Shown here one piece after another: positions 1 to 7,611 of a stretch of DNA of 42,313 nucleotides. Each line of letters starts with the position of its first letter. The stretch's first letter is position 1. The DNA comes from an uncultured Prevotellaceae bacterium (GTDB taxonomy: Bacteria > Bacteroidota > Bacteroidia > Bacteroidales > Muribaculaceae), in assembly GCA_900318255.1 (NCBI GenBank), contig ONJX01000037.1:1-42313 (forward strand), read 5' to 3'. The notes under the pieces were generated by a model. The model saw only the letters and a list, made by a program, of their open reading frames with translations, had not been told where the DNA came from and did not search any database. Position numbers and translations under genes: made by a program.

Positions 1-393
1 AATGTCGGGATTGCGGCCGTTTTCTTGTGTGGTGCCGCGCATGGCTTTACCGTCAATGCAGATGATGTCGGTCTCACCGGCACGAGCAGGCAACTCTTTG
101 CGGAATGAGTCCATGAACTCCGACATCCGCTCGGCCAAGCAATGCTCGTTCAGGCCCTGTTCGACACGGAAGAGTGTGGGTTACGACGGGACACCGTTCT
201 TTAGCATGCCCCTCGAGCGGAACTTTCGCAGATTGTGTTTGCCAAACGCTATTATACCGGGGCGGTCGGAGCAGTTTGAGGCGCGTCCGAGGATTATCAG
301 CACAAGAATGTCACTTAGTTTATGGCGGAAGTTGCCCTTGCCGGTTCTTCTGAAGTCAGGGACTGACGCGGCAAATTCCATCAGCCTTTCCAT
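1..393 (-). pseudogene. ISAs1-like transposase, N-terminal part, interrupted by an in-frame stop and cut by the window edge
   Basis: The first 70 residues (393 down to the stop at 183-181) carry the conserved N-terminus of ISAs1/H-repeat transposases, including VPDFRRTGKGNFRHKLSDI and GRASNCSD. Reading on in the same frame past the TAA gives 60 more codons to the window edge with no further stop. These include LFRVEQGLNEHC and CIDGKAMRGTTQ, the second being the region of the first catalytic Asp of the DDE domain. The frame is unbroken, so one codon has become TAA rather than the reading frame shifting. The start ATG at 393 is the first possible one, because a stop lies 12 codons upstream in frame. 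The rest of the gene is outside the window. Family assignment is confident; loss of function is inferred from the stop. Confidence 0.85.
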
Positions 394-414
394 GATGCTG
401 CCTTCAGGATAAAA

Positions 415-560
415 TTGGTGTTTCTTTTAATTATTATTAACGTTAAAATGTTGTATATCAGCGAAATAGTGTGTATTTTTGCATAGCAAAATATAAGGCG
501 GGGAACCAAATATAACCCTCCCCGCCTCTAAAAAAATTAGCAATGAAAAAGAAACACCAA
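415..560. repeat. 14-bp inverted repeat pair flanking a GC hairpin
   Basis: TTGGTGTTTCTTTT at 415-428 is the exact reverse complement of AAAAGAAACACCAA at 547-560. Between them lies the hairpin AGGCGGGG...CCCCGCCT (about 496-527) in otherwise AT-rich DNA. This could be the remains of the upstream end of the insertion sequence or a transcription barrier protecting the transposase. The base pairing is directly visible; the role is a guess. Confidence 0.4.
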
Positions 561-688
561 ACGGCGGTGCTTCTGCATCGCTACGTGCAAATTTACTATT
601 TTTCTCTGAAAAACGAAACATTATTTGACTTCAAAATCTTTTTTAAATGAAATTGCCGTGAAAAAAAATCAGAAAAATCATGCACACC

Positions 689-720
689 TTTGCATTATTC
701 AAAAAATCTTTTTATTTTTG
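689..720 (+). promoter_or_regulatory. Bacteroidetes-type promoter for the gene at 958
   Basis: TTTG at 689-692 (-33 box) and TATTTTTG at 713-720 (-7 box, matching TAnnTTTG) are separated by 20 bases. Transcription would begin near 727, giving a leader of about 230 bases. Confidence 0.55.
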
Positions 721-957
721 CGCTGTGATTTCCTATTTCATGTATGCGCGATATATGCTTTTTTAGAAATCTTATTGATGTGAGTTTAAGGAATCGCTTT
801 ATATATTAAATGATAGTTATATTGTTTGCTCGTCAACCTTAAAAAACTACAATTAACAGCTATAAGGAGCCTGCTAGATGGTTTTAAATGAGATCTAGCC
901 TACGGCATGGCTTAGTTTTTTCAAATAGATCTCTGATAACTTTTTATATTAACTATT

Positions 958-3201
958 ATGCTGAAAAAATTACTTTTACTCGGTGTAGCGCTGCTTTCAG
1001 TAGCAGGTCTATCAGCAAAGGAAGATGATGGCTATGTCATCCAGAAAGTTTCAAACCCACTTAGCGGAGAGCGTCAAGTTGACGGTCTCATTGCCGGTGG
1101 TGATCGTGAAAACAGTTACACATGGCGCCTAGCAATGCGCGACGACATGATTTACATCGCAACAACACGCAACATTGCCAGTGCACTGGTCAACATGTAT
1201 GGCTCGGCTTTTGCCGCCAGCGGCATTTCGCTCGACACGTTCTGGGCAATGATTGATGCTGTCACTAACGGCGACATTCCACGCAACGACGCCAATGAGG
1301 GCGCCAACATTATCTCCTACAACCGCACCACTGGTGAGTTCAAGGTGGAATACACCGCCGAGAACACCGTGTATTTCAGAATGGCGGTGACTTATGGCGA
1401 TGACGTTTACTTCGGTTCTTATTCGGCCGACCCCACAGTGGCTCAGTACATCCTAAAGCTCGACCGCGACGGCAACTTCACTAAGGTTTTCGAAACTATG
1501 GGTTCGGTTTCGCTCAGAGCCAATTGCGTCTATGACAACCATCTGTTTTTTGCTGGCGCCGACGACCGCGAGGATGTGGTGCCCGGCAGTCCTCTCAACC
1601 CCACCAAGATGGCCGTGCTGCGCAAGAGCAACGAGGACGATATGGTGTGGGACCGTGTGGCCGACTACCGCGACTTTGGCGAGATTGCCTTCGACCCAAT
1701 CATGAGCAGCTGGGCAGGCGCCCCCATCTGGGAGCTTGCCACTCACAATGGCTACATCTATGCTACCGCCCCCAGCACCAACGGCTTTGTAATCTTCCGT
1801 GGACATCCGGCACAGGGCGATGAGGTTGCCAACGACTATGGCTGGTACTGGGAAGAGGTTGCAGGTCTGCACAATGGCATCAACAATCCCGGCCTGAGCA
1901 ATGTGGTAGGCGGTGAGCCTGGAACTATGAGATCGCTCATCGGCTCGGTGTTTGAGTTCAACGGCGAGCTTTATGCCTACAACTTCGACCACTCATTTGG
2001 TGGAGAGGCCGCAGCTTTTGCCGGTATGCTGCAACAGCTGGCAGGAGCCGACACCAAGCCTTCGCAGTATCTCTACTACATGTACAACTCTCTTCAAAGC
2101 CCACAGCGAGTGTGGAAACTCGATGATGCCACCGGCAAGTTCATGGAGTGCGAGAACTTCACCCGTCTGGTTGAGGGAACAACCAACGAGTATGTGTGGC
2201 GCATGGGCGAGTATGACGGCCAGCTCTATGTGGCAACTATGGATGCCGGCATCTTCTACAACTACCTCACTCAGCTCACCAACGGCAGCCTCCTGACCAT
2301 GACCCCAGAGGAGATTAACACGAAGATTGAATACATCAGAAATCTCATTGACATTCTTGTTAAGGCCGGTGCCAACGAGCTCGCTCAATCGCTGATTGCA
2401 AAACTCGAGCAACTCAAGGCCTTGCTTGAGCAGTTTGAGGCCTATGTAAACATCGACGAGACAATAATTGACGCTCTCGAGCAATATCAGGAACTCATTG
2501 ACCAAATCATCGACTTAATCAACGGCTACCTCAGCGAACGTGCCAATGACGATGCCTACGCTTTTGCAGTAGCGCTCATGGCAGGAGACCTCGATGAGAA
2601 CAGCAGCCAGGCTCAACTGGTGAAAGCCGCTTGCGCCATCACTTCTAAGCCCGATGACTATATCCAGAGCTTGTTGAACAAAGCCAACGAGGACCTCAGC
2701 AAGTCGGGCAGCAACCGCGATGTTGTCATCAAGGGTCTGAGCGATGACATCAGCAACCTGATTAATTCAGCTCTGAACATCATTCAATTCTTCTCGCAAG
2801 ACCTCTATGACAGCATTGATGGCGATGGCATCAGGATGTATGACTACATCAACAATATGGTAATCAACAACGATTGGGGCTTTGACTTGTTCCGCACTTC
2901 CGACGGTGTTGACTTTGAGGTAATCACACGCAATGGATTTAACGACAAGTACAACTATGGCTGCCCTGCATTCCTCGCTACCGAGGAGGGCCTCTACATT
3001 GGCACTTGCAACCCATTCTATGGCGGACAGTTATATCTGTTGACCAACACCGAGAACACTGCAATCCAAGACATCTCTGCCGACAAGCAGAACGACAGCC
3101 AGAGCAATGTGTACTACACTCTCACCGGTGTGCGCATCAACGGCGTGCCCTCTGTTCCAGGCATCTACATCAACAATGGCCGCAAAGTAGTTATCAAATA
3201 A
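958..3201 (+). CDS. Large secreted protein, probable beta-propeller with a helical insertion and GIYI-type C-terminal tail
   Basis: This 747-residue protein begins with a signal peptide (MLKKLLLLGVALLSVAGLSA). Residues about 25-445 are rich in short beta-strand motifs with recurring 'YDxxLYxAT' and 'GxxYxGT' patterns, as in a beta-propeller. Residues about 447-625 are quite different: long amphipathic helices rich in Leu, Ile, Glu and Gln (for example KLEQLKALLEQFEAYV) that should form a helical bundle or coiled coil. Propeller-like sequence returns near 630-715. The last 29 residues (YYTLTGVRINGV...GIYI...KVVIK) resemble the C-terminal tails found on many exported Bacteroidales proteins and are matched in length by the tail of the phosphodiesterase at 39453. 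It is monocistronic: its own promoter at 689-720 and a strong terminator at 3228. I do not recognise a catalytic domain, and the function is unknown. Confidence 0.85.
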   Translation: MLKKLLLLGVALLSVAGLSAKEDDGYVIQKVSNPLSGERQVDGLIAGGDRENSYTWRLAMRDDMIYIATTRNIASALVNMYGSAFAASGISLDTFWAMIDAVTNGDIPRNDANEGANIISYNRTTGEFKVEYTAENTVYFRMAVTYGDDVYFGSYSADPTVAQYILKLDRDGNFTKVFETMGSVSLRANCVYDNHLFFAGADDREDVVPGSPLNPTKMAVLRKSNEDDMVWDRVADYRDFGEIAFDPIMSSWAGAPIWELATHNGYIYATAPSTNGFVIFRGHPAQGDEVANDYGWYWEEVAGLHNGINNPGLSNVVGGEPGTMRSLIGSVFEFNGELYAYNFDHSFGGEAAAFAGMLQQLAGADTKPSQYLYYMYNSLQSPQRVWKLDDATGKFMECENFTRLVEGTTNEYVWRMGEYDGQLYVATMDAGIFYNYLTQLTNGSLLTMTPEEINTKIEYIRNLIDILVKAGANELAQSLIAKLEQLKALLEQFEAYVNIDETIIDALEQYQELIDQIIDLINGYLSERANDDAYAFAVALMAGDLDENSSQAQLVKAACAITSKPDDYIQSLLNKANEDLSKSGSNRDVVIKGLSDDISNLINSALNIIQFFSQDLYDSIDGDGIRMYDYINNMVINNDWGFDLFRTSDGVDFEVITRNGFNDKYNYGCPAFLATEEGLYIGTCNPFYGGQLYLLTNTENTAIQDISADKQNDSQSNVYYTLTGVRINGVPSVPGIYINNGRKVVIK

Positions 3202-3227
3202 CAACACTTCCATATATCCACAAAAAA

Positions 3228-3260
3228 AGCTCAGAGTACCACTCCGGGCTTTTTTTGTTT
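3228..3260 (+). terminator. Intrinsic terminator after the 958 gene
   Basis: A stem formed by AGCTCAGAGT and ACTCCGGGCT around a 3-base loop (3228-3250, one mismatch) is followed by seven T residues. Confidence 0.8.
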
Positions 3261-3271
3261 AAGGCAACAAA

Positions 3272-3302
3272 TGAAACAACGGGGTCTGACCCCGTTGTTT
3301 CA
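3272..3302. repeat. REP-like 31-bp palindrome, copy 1
   Basis: TGAAACAACGGGGT and ACCCCGTTGTTTCA form a perfect 14-bp stem around CTG. The same 31-base element, with a few changes, is at 15038-15068. Short palindromes with a GGGGTC-GACCCC core are scattered between genes in many bacterial genomes and resemble substrates of REP-associated tyrosine transposases. No such transposase is in the window. Confidence 0.6.
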
Positions 3303-3487
3303 CAAAGTTAAAAACTCGCTATTTTGCAAATTATACCACTACTATTTTAGGTAAAAAAGACTGATTCCTTATCCCGAACCCGCGTTAATAATAAATTTTT
3401 TACAATTTTAGTGCCATTGTGACGAAAAGAGGCAGTCTATTTTGGTTCATGCGCATCAATTTTTTTTCAACAACTCGGCTTTGGCAA

Positions 3488-3529
3488 GAAAAAAGAAGCT
3501 GCATCGCAAAATTTAGTTTGCGATGCAGC
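3488..3529 (-). terminator. Intrinsic terminator of the 3D-like protein gene
   Basis: A perfect 13-bp stem, GCTGCATCGCAAA (3498-3510) with TTTGCGATGCAGC (3517-3529), is followed on the minus strand by TTCTTTTTTC. Confidence 0.85.
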
Positions 3530-3555
3530 CTCTTTGATGTTGTGTGTGAGAGTCG

Positions 3556-3939
3556 TTATGACTTCTTGCGAATTTGCACTTTTATAGGTCCGTGGAAGTT
3601 CATCTTGTCACCTCTAGGCAGCAGTATGTCGATGTGGTTGCGCAACCGTGGCGCCATCTTGTCCTTGACAATCCACACTCCATTGAGGTTCTTGTTAGAG
3701 CACTCGATGATGACCTCGTCGCCCATTCTCACGCCCAGCTTCTTGAACAAGTCGTGCGACAGGGCAACCCATTTAATCTCATAGTTTTTTAGCTTGTTGT
3801 TGTCGATTCTCGAGCCGCTGGCAGTTATCCATCCTGCGCCTCCCATGCCAGGGTGATACTTTGTGGCTGTCACAGTCACTTGACCACTTGCATTGAGTGA
3901 AACGATTAACAACGCTAACAAAAATAAAACTTTACGCAT
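3556..3939 (-). CDS. Small secreted 3D/double-psi beta-barrel-like protein
   Basis: This 127-residue protein has a signal peptide (MRKVLFLLALLIVSLNASG) and a compact mature part. The arrangement VTATKYHPG...GGAGWITASGSRID, then VALSHDLFKKLGVRMGDEV, then GVWIVKDKMAPR..NHIDILLPRGD, follows the plan of the 3D-domain and RlpA-like double-psi barrels. In those families a conserved Asp near 'vvkDtm' and a later 'riDvl' are typical, and both can be seen. Such domains occur in peptidoglycan-active lytic transglycosylases and in exported small proteins. Here it stands alone without a lytic or binding module, so an envelope role is likely but the activity is uncertain. It has its own promoter and terminator. 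Confidence 0.75.
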   Translation of the reverse strand: MRKVLFLLALLIVSLNASGQVTVTATKYHPGMGGAGWITASGSRIDNNKLKNYEIKWVALSHDLFKKLGVRMGDEVIIECSNKNLNGVWIVKDKMAPRLRNHIDILLPRGDKMNFHGPIKVQIRKKS

Positions 3940-4019
3940 AAAATATGTGTTGGTTAATAACTGTGCTTCACGGCTTGCTACTTAGATTTAAGAAGCTTTG
4001 TAACGCTCGAAAAGCGCTG

Positions 4020-4051
4020 CAAAGTTACGCATTTTTTTTCAAATGGGCAAA
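4020..4051 (-). promoter_or_regulatory. Promoter for the 3D-like protein gene
   Basis: On the minus strand TTTG (4051-4048) lies 20 bases before TAACTTTG (4027-4020), a full match to the Bacteroidetes consensus. The leader would be about 75 bases. Confidence 0.65.
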
Positions 4052-4103
4052 TGTGGTGGAAAGTCTTGATAGAGTGAATGTTGTGAAAAGGATTGCATGA
4101 ATG

Positions 4104-4144
4104 TGAAAAATAGCCACCGGCGATAGTGGCGCTGGCGGCTATTT
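4104..4144 (-). terminator. Terminator of the rsfS-ftsH operon
   Basis: AATAGCC...GGCTATT extended by CCGGCG/CGCTGG makes a 14-position stem with one mismatch (4109-4144), followed on the minus strand by TTTTTCAC. Confidence 0.7.
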
Positions 4145-4168
4145 AGTGGGGATTTGAGTAAAAGTCTT

Positions 4169-6235
4169 TTATTCGCTCTTCTCGGGGTTGAACTCGGGTG
4201 GTACGTCATCAGGTTGTGACGGCTCTTGCTCGTCGCTAAGCTGCCCGCTAGGCAGTGCTACGCTGGTGTTGTCGCCGCCGCTGTCGTTGTTGCCGTTTTG
4301 CCCCTCACCCTCGATGATGTCGTTGCGCGATGTCCATTTGCGCTTGCCGAAGATGTGCTCCATGTCCTCGGTGTAGATCACCTCACGCTCGAGCAGCATT
4401 TGAGCCAGCTGGTGATGGCCATGGCTATACTCGTTGAGCACCTCACGTGCCCGCTCATATTCCTTGTTGATGATTTCTTGCACCTCCTTGTCGATGGCTT
4501 GGGCTCGCTCCTCGCTGTAGGGCTTAGAGAAGCCATAGTTCTCGGAGCTGTCGTAGTAGGACACATTAGGCAGCGAGTGTCCCATGCCATAGTAAGTTAC
4601 CATAGCATAGGCGATTTTTGTTGCCCGCTCCAGGTCGTTGAGAGCTCCAGTGTCGATGATGCCCAGGAACATGTCCTCGGCGACACGCCCAGCCATGAGG
4701 GAGCATATCTTGTCGAGCAGCGCCTGGCGAGGTGTGATCTGTCGTTCTTCGGGCATGTACCATGCCGCGCCCAGTGCTTTGCCGCGTGGCACGATGGTGA
4801 CCTTGATGAGCGGGTCGCCATATTGCAGCTGCCAGCTCACTGTGGCATGTCCTGCCTCGTGCACCGCTATAGACCTGCGTTCTTCCTCGGTCATGACCTT
4901 AGATGCTTTCTCTAGTCCACCAATGATGCGGTCGATAGCGTTGTTGAAGTCCTGCTTTTGCACCGCCACTTTGTTGTTGCGTGCGGCGATGAGTGCTGCC
5001 TCGTTGCACACGTTGGCAATGTCGGCTCCCGAGAATCCTGGTGTCTGTCGTGCCAGCAGGTTGAGGTCAACGCTGCCGTCGGTCTTGACGCCACGCAGGT
5101 GCACTTGGAAGATTTCCTTGCGGTCGTTGAGCTCAGGAAGATCTACATATATCTGCCTGTCGAAACGCCCTGCTCGCAGCAGTGCTTTGTCCAGAATATC
5201 GACACGGTTAGTAGCGGCAAGGATGATGATGCCGCTATTGGTGCCAAAGCCGTCCATCTCGGTGAGCAGCTGGTTAAGGGTGCTCTCCCGCTCGTCGTTG
5301 CTGCCCATCTTGGGGTTGTTGCCACGAGCACGTCCCACGGCATCAATCTCGTCGATGAAAACGATGCATGGTGCTTTGTCCTTGGCCTGCTTGAAGAGGT
5401 CACGCACGCGTGATGCTCCCACTCCCACAAACATCTCCACGAAGTCGCTACCCGAGAGTGAGAAGAAAGGTACATCGGCCTCACCTGCCACGGCCTTAGC
5501 CAGCAGAGTCTTGCCAGTTCCTGGAGGACCCACGAGCAGTGCCCCTTTTGGAATCTTGCCGCCGAGGTTGGTGTATCGCTTAGGGCTCTTGAGGAAGTCA
5601 ACAATCTCGGCAACTTCGGTCTTGGCCTCGGCCAGTCCCGCCACGTCTTTAAATGTGACGCGCGACTTGTCGTTTTTGTCAAAGAGCTTGGCCTTAGACT
5701 TTCCCACACTGAAGATTCCCCCTCCAGCGCCTCCAGTCATTCGCCTAGACATGAAAATCCAGAACACTATGAGCAGCAGAATGGGTCCGAACCCCCAAAT
5801 CCAGTAGGAGTAGTCGCTGGCGGTCTCATATTTCCACTTTCCTTGAAAGCCATGCTTGTCGCGTTGCTCACTCATGTAGTCCTCAAACTTGTCGGGGCTA
5901 GGGATGTTGAAAGCCAAGTAAGGTCTAGTCTTTGATGAAGACTTGGCATCGAGATTCAACCCATGTGCTCTGGCCACCGAGTCGTTGACATAGGCTCGTG
6001 CCTCATTCTTGTTGTTGTAAACCAAGATGCTATCGACTTGCCCTTTCTCGGCAAGTTCTTGGAATTGTGTCCAGTTGATGAGTCGGCTGGGTGAGTAGTC
6101 ATTAAAGAAGTACATGCCCAGGATGATGGCCAGGATGATAATGTATAGCCACATTATGTTGAACCCGCCCTTTTTGTTTTGCGACGAGTTTCTGTTGCCC
6201 GAACTGCTATTGTTGCCAAAAAAATTGTTTGCCAT
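4169..6235 (-). CDS. ftsH: ATP-dependent zinc metalloprotease FtsH
   Basis: FtsH is a membrane-anchored AAA protease that degrades misfolded membrane and regulatory proteins. This 688-residue protein has the full layout: a first membrane segment at about 27-44, a periplasmic domain, a second membrane segment at about 146-162, Walker A GPPGTGKT (236-243), Walker B IVFIDEID (291-298), the second-region-of-homology Arg residues in [11 protein letters not shown] (352-362), and the zinc site HEAGH (459-463). The C-terminal tail is acidic and low in complexity ([15 protein letters not shown]), as in other Bacteroidetes FtsH proteins. It begins 28 bases after rsfS and should be co-transcribed with it, ending at the hairpin near 4109. 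Confidence 0.98.
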   Translation of the reverse strand: MANNFFGNNSSSGNRNSSQNKKGGFNIMWLYIIILAIILGMYFFNDYSPSRLINWTQFQELAEKGQVDSILVYNNKNEARAYVNDSVARAHGLNLDAKSSSKTRPYLAFNIPSPDKFEDYMSEQRDKHGFQGKWKYETASDYSYWIWGFGPILLLIVFWIFMSRRMTGGAGGGIFSVGKSKAKLFDKNDKSRVTFKDVAGLAEAKTEVAEIVDFLKSPKRYTNLGGKIPKGALLVGPPGTGKTLLAKAVAGEADVPFFSLSGSDFVEMFVGVGASRVRDLFKQAKDKAPCIVFIDEIDAVGRARGNNPKMGSNDERESTLNQLLTEMDGFGTNSGIIILAATNRVDILDKALLRAGRFDRQIYVDLPELNDRKEIFQVHLRGVKTDGSVDLNLLARQTPGFSGADIANVCNEAALIAARNNKVAVQKQDFNNAIDRIIGGLEKASKVMTEEERRSIAVHEAGHATVSWQLQYGDPLIKVTIVPRGKALGAAWYMPEERQITPRQALLDKICSLMAGRVAEDMFLGIIDTGALNDLERATKIAYAMVTYYGMGHSLPNVSYYDSSENYGFSKPYSEERAQAIDKEVQEIINKEYERAREVLNEYSHGHHQLAQMLLEREVIYTEDMEHIFGKRKWTSRNDIIEGEGQNGNNDSGGDNTSVALPSGQLSDEQEPSQPDDVPPEFNPEKSE

Positions 6236-6263
6236 TTAAGTTAGAAAGCTGAATAGTGATACA

Positions 6264-6623
6264 TTAATCGAGATTAGGAATATGCCTTAAGTCGGCATCG
6301 GCCCAAAGTTCCTCGAGGTTGTAGCGCTGGCGCTCCTCGGGGAGAAAGATATGTGCAAAAACCGTGCCATAATCAATTACAATCCACTGTGAGTTTTGAT
6401 ATCCGTCGTAATTAAAAGGCTTTTGACCCGTTTTTTGTTGCACATATTCCCTCACACTGTCGGCGATGGCCTCCACTTGAATCTTGGTGTTTCCCGTTGC
6501 AATTACAAATGCTGTGGCTGTGGCGTACTCAAGCTTAGTGAGGTCGATGTGGGTGATGTCTCGGCCTTTTTTTTCTTGTATTCCCTCGATGATGCGTTCA
6601 ATAAGTTCAGATGTTTCTGTCAT
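6264..6623 (-). CDS. rsfS: Ribosomal silencing factor RsfS
   Basis: RsfS (YbeB/Iojap family) binds ribosomal protein L14 and blocks subunit joining when nutrients are short. The 119-residue product from MTETSELIERIIEGIQEKKG has the family core: DITHIDLTKL, TAFVIATGNTKIQVEAIADSV, and WIVIDYGTVFAHIFLPEERQRYNLEELW. An in-frame ATG 14 codons upstream (6665) is rejected because it would lie upstream of the predicted start of transcription: the promoter's -7 box is at 6652-6659. The start at 6623 gives normal family length. The order rsfS-ftsH is common in Bacteroidetes. Confidence 0.95.
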   Translation of the reverse strand: MTETSELIERIIEGIQEKKGRDITHIDLTKLEYATATAFVIATGNTKIQVEAIADSVREYVQQKTGQKPFNYDGYQNSQWIVIDYGTVFAHIFLPEERQRYNLEELWADADLRHIPNLD

Positions 6624-6651
6624 TTTAAGATGTTTATAACTGTTTATTGCA

Positions 6652-6682
6652 CAAAGGTAGAACATTTATTAATCATGACAAA
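6652..6682 (-). promoter_or_regulatory. Promoter for rsfS-ftsH
   Basis: On the minus strand TTTG (6682-6679) lies 19 bases before TACCTTTG (6659-6652). It sits upstream of the chosen rsfS start and decides that start. Confidence 0.7.
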
Positions 6683-6720
6683 AAAAATGTTGCCCGTTTT
6701 GATTTTTTTAGAAAAACAGA

Positions 6721-6755
6721 TGAAAAATCGCCAGTAGAGCGATGCTACTAGCGAT
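6721..6755 (-). terminator. Terminator of the DUF3127 gene
   Basis: ATCGC-C-AGTAG pairs with CTACT-A-GCGAT around a 7-base loop (6727-6755), followed on the minus strand by TTTTTCATC. Confidence 0.6.
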
Positions 6756-6786
6756 GATAGGAGTGATGATATGTTGAAGCCCTTGT

Positions 6787-7182
6787 TTAGAAAGGCAGGT
6801 CGTCTTGTGGTGTCTGCTCAAAACTCATGTCGGCAGCGGGTGCAGGAGGTGCTGGTGCCGCCGCTAGAGCATCGCTGGCGGCAGGTGCTGGTGCTGCGGC
6901 AGCAGTGGCGTTAGCGTCGATTTTCTCGGCCTTCCAGCCACGAATGTCGGTGTAATAGCGTCCTTGGTACTCACGGCTCTCGATGTCGAAGCTGAGGTTA
7001 ACCATGTCTCCCACTTCAAGAGGATACTGGTCGGCTCGGTCTCCGAAGAAGTCAAAATAGATCTTCTTTGGGTAACTCTCAAGAGTCTCGAGCAGGTAGT
7101 TCTGCTTTTTCCAGGGGTTGCCAGCTTTAGAGGTGCCACTTTGGAGGTCAAACTTTTGTATAATCTTGCCTTTTATTTCCAT
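6787..7182 (-). CDS. DUF3127 OB-fold protein with an SSB-like acidic C-terminal tip
   Basis: The 131-residue product starts at MEIKGKIIQKFDLQSG, the typical DUF3127 start, and shows the conserved WKKQNYLLET, YPKKIYFDFFGDRAD and VGDMVNLSFDIESREYQGRYYTDIRGWKAEKI segments of this OB-fold family (residues 1-88). Residues 89-118 are an Ala/Pro linker and the end is FEQTPQDDLPF. This is the architecture of single-stranded DNA-binding protein: OB fold, flexible linker, and an acidic DDLPF tip that in SSB recruits repair and replication enzymes. A role in DNA metabolism is therefore likely but inferred. A longer frame starting at 7455 is rejected because it runs through repeat-rich DNA and lies upstream of the -7 box at 7234-7241. 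Confidence 0.9.
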   Translation of the reverse strand: MEIKGKIIQKFDLQSGTSKAGNPWKKQNYLLETLESYPKKIYFDFFGDRADQYPLEVGDMVNLSFDIESREYQGRYYTDIRGWKAEKIDANATAAAAPAPAASDALAAAPAPPAPAADMSFEQTPQDDLPF

Positions 7183-7233
7183 TTTCTTGTGTTTTATGAT
7201 GTTACTGTTTATGCGTTTTTTTGAAAAGTTGTG

Positions 7234-7241
7234 CAAAGTTA
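7234..7241 (-). promoter_or_regulatory. -7 box for the DUF3127 gene
   Basis: On the minus strand the bases read TAACTTTG, a full match to TAnnTTTG, about 50 bases before the chosen start. No good TTTG -33 box is visible. Confidence 0.45.
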
Positions 7242-7473
7242 GTGAATCATTTTGGTTTATGAAAATATTGTGACGTGAATTTATTAACAATTTTAGATGA
7301 AAAGCGGCAAGCGGGCTAGGCAACAGCGAAGATTGCGCCTGTGGCTGGTGTGGCGGGGGGTGGTGGCTGGCAAAAGACTCCACCTGCCTAGCAACCAGTT
7401 GCCAGGCAGGTGGTAGTGGATAGGTTGAATTTAAAACCAGTGAGCAAGTTGACAACTTGCGAAACTTGAGCTA

Positions 7474-7607
7474 TGAGTCCACTTTAAAACATAAAAGCAC
7501 ACGAATTAAACGAATTGTATTTCATTTATATTCAGATTGATGGATTTATCTTATGTGGCCGATTCTGTTTGATTATTCAAAAAAAGCGACTCTTTAAAGT
7601 GGATTCA
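7474..7607. mobile_element. MITE-like element, copy 1 (134 bp)
   Basis: The left end TGAGTCCACTTTA (7474-7486) and the reverse complement of the right end, TGAATCCACTTTA (from 7595-7607), match at 12 of 13 bases. The element is flanked on both sides by GCTA (7470-7473 and 7608-7611), as expected for a 4-bp target duplication. Copy 2 is at 31473-31617 and shares the left end plus AAAAGCACACGAATTAAACG. It carries no coding sequence and ends 4 bases short of the amidase stop codon. Confidence 0.65.
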
Positions 7608-7611
7608 GCTA

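Larger units (their letters stand above)
394..957. other. AT-rich intergenic region after the transposase remnant
   Basis: No credible gene is seen here. A 64-codon minus-strand frame at 427-621 resembles nothing I recognise and overlaps repeats. The region holds a 14-bp inverted repeat (415-428 with 547-560), a GC-rich hairpin at 496-527, and the promoter of the gene at 958. The leader of that gene is about 230 bases long and contains a small inverted repeat (CTAGAT...ATCTAG, about 873-898). Confidence 0.5.
3202..3555. other. Gap between convergent genes
   Basis: It holds the terminator of the plus-strand gene, a REP-like palindrome (3272-3302) and the terminator of the minus-strand gene (3488-3529). 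The rest is AT-rich with no gene visible. Confidence 0.6.
7183..7611. other. Gap between the amidase and DUF3127 genes
   Basis: It contains the DUF3127 promoter, a stretch with the inverted pair CCACCTGCCTAGC/GCCAGGCAGGTGG at about 7380-7412, and a 134-bp mobile-element-like repeat (7474-7607). No gene is supported. Confidence 0.5.

Noticed and set aside
427..621. 64-codon minus-strand frame upstream of the transposase
   Set aside because: It crosses the inverted repeat and hairpin region and has no recognisable domain. It would need an unexplained promoter.
4638..5807. 389-codon open frame on the plus strand
   Set aside because: It is antisense to ftsH, which has all its catalytic motifs. 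It shows no family resemblance and is rich in Ser, Arg and Pro.
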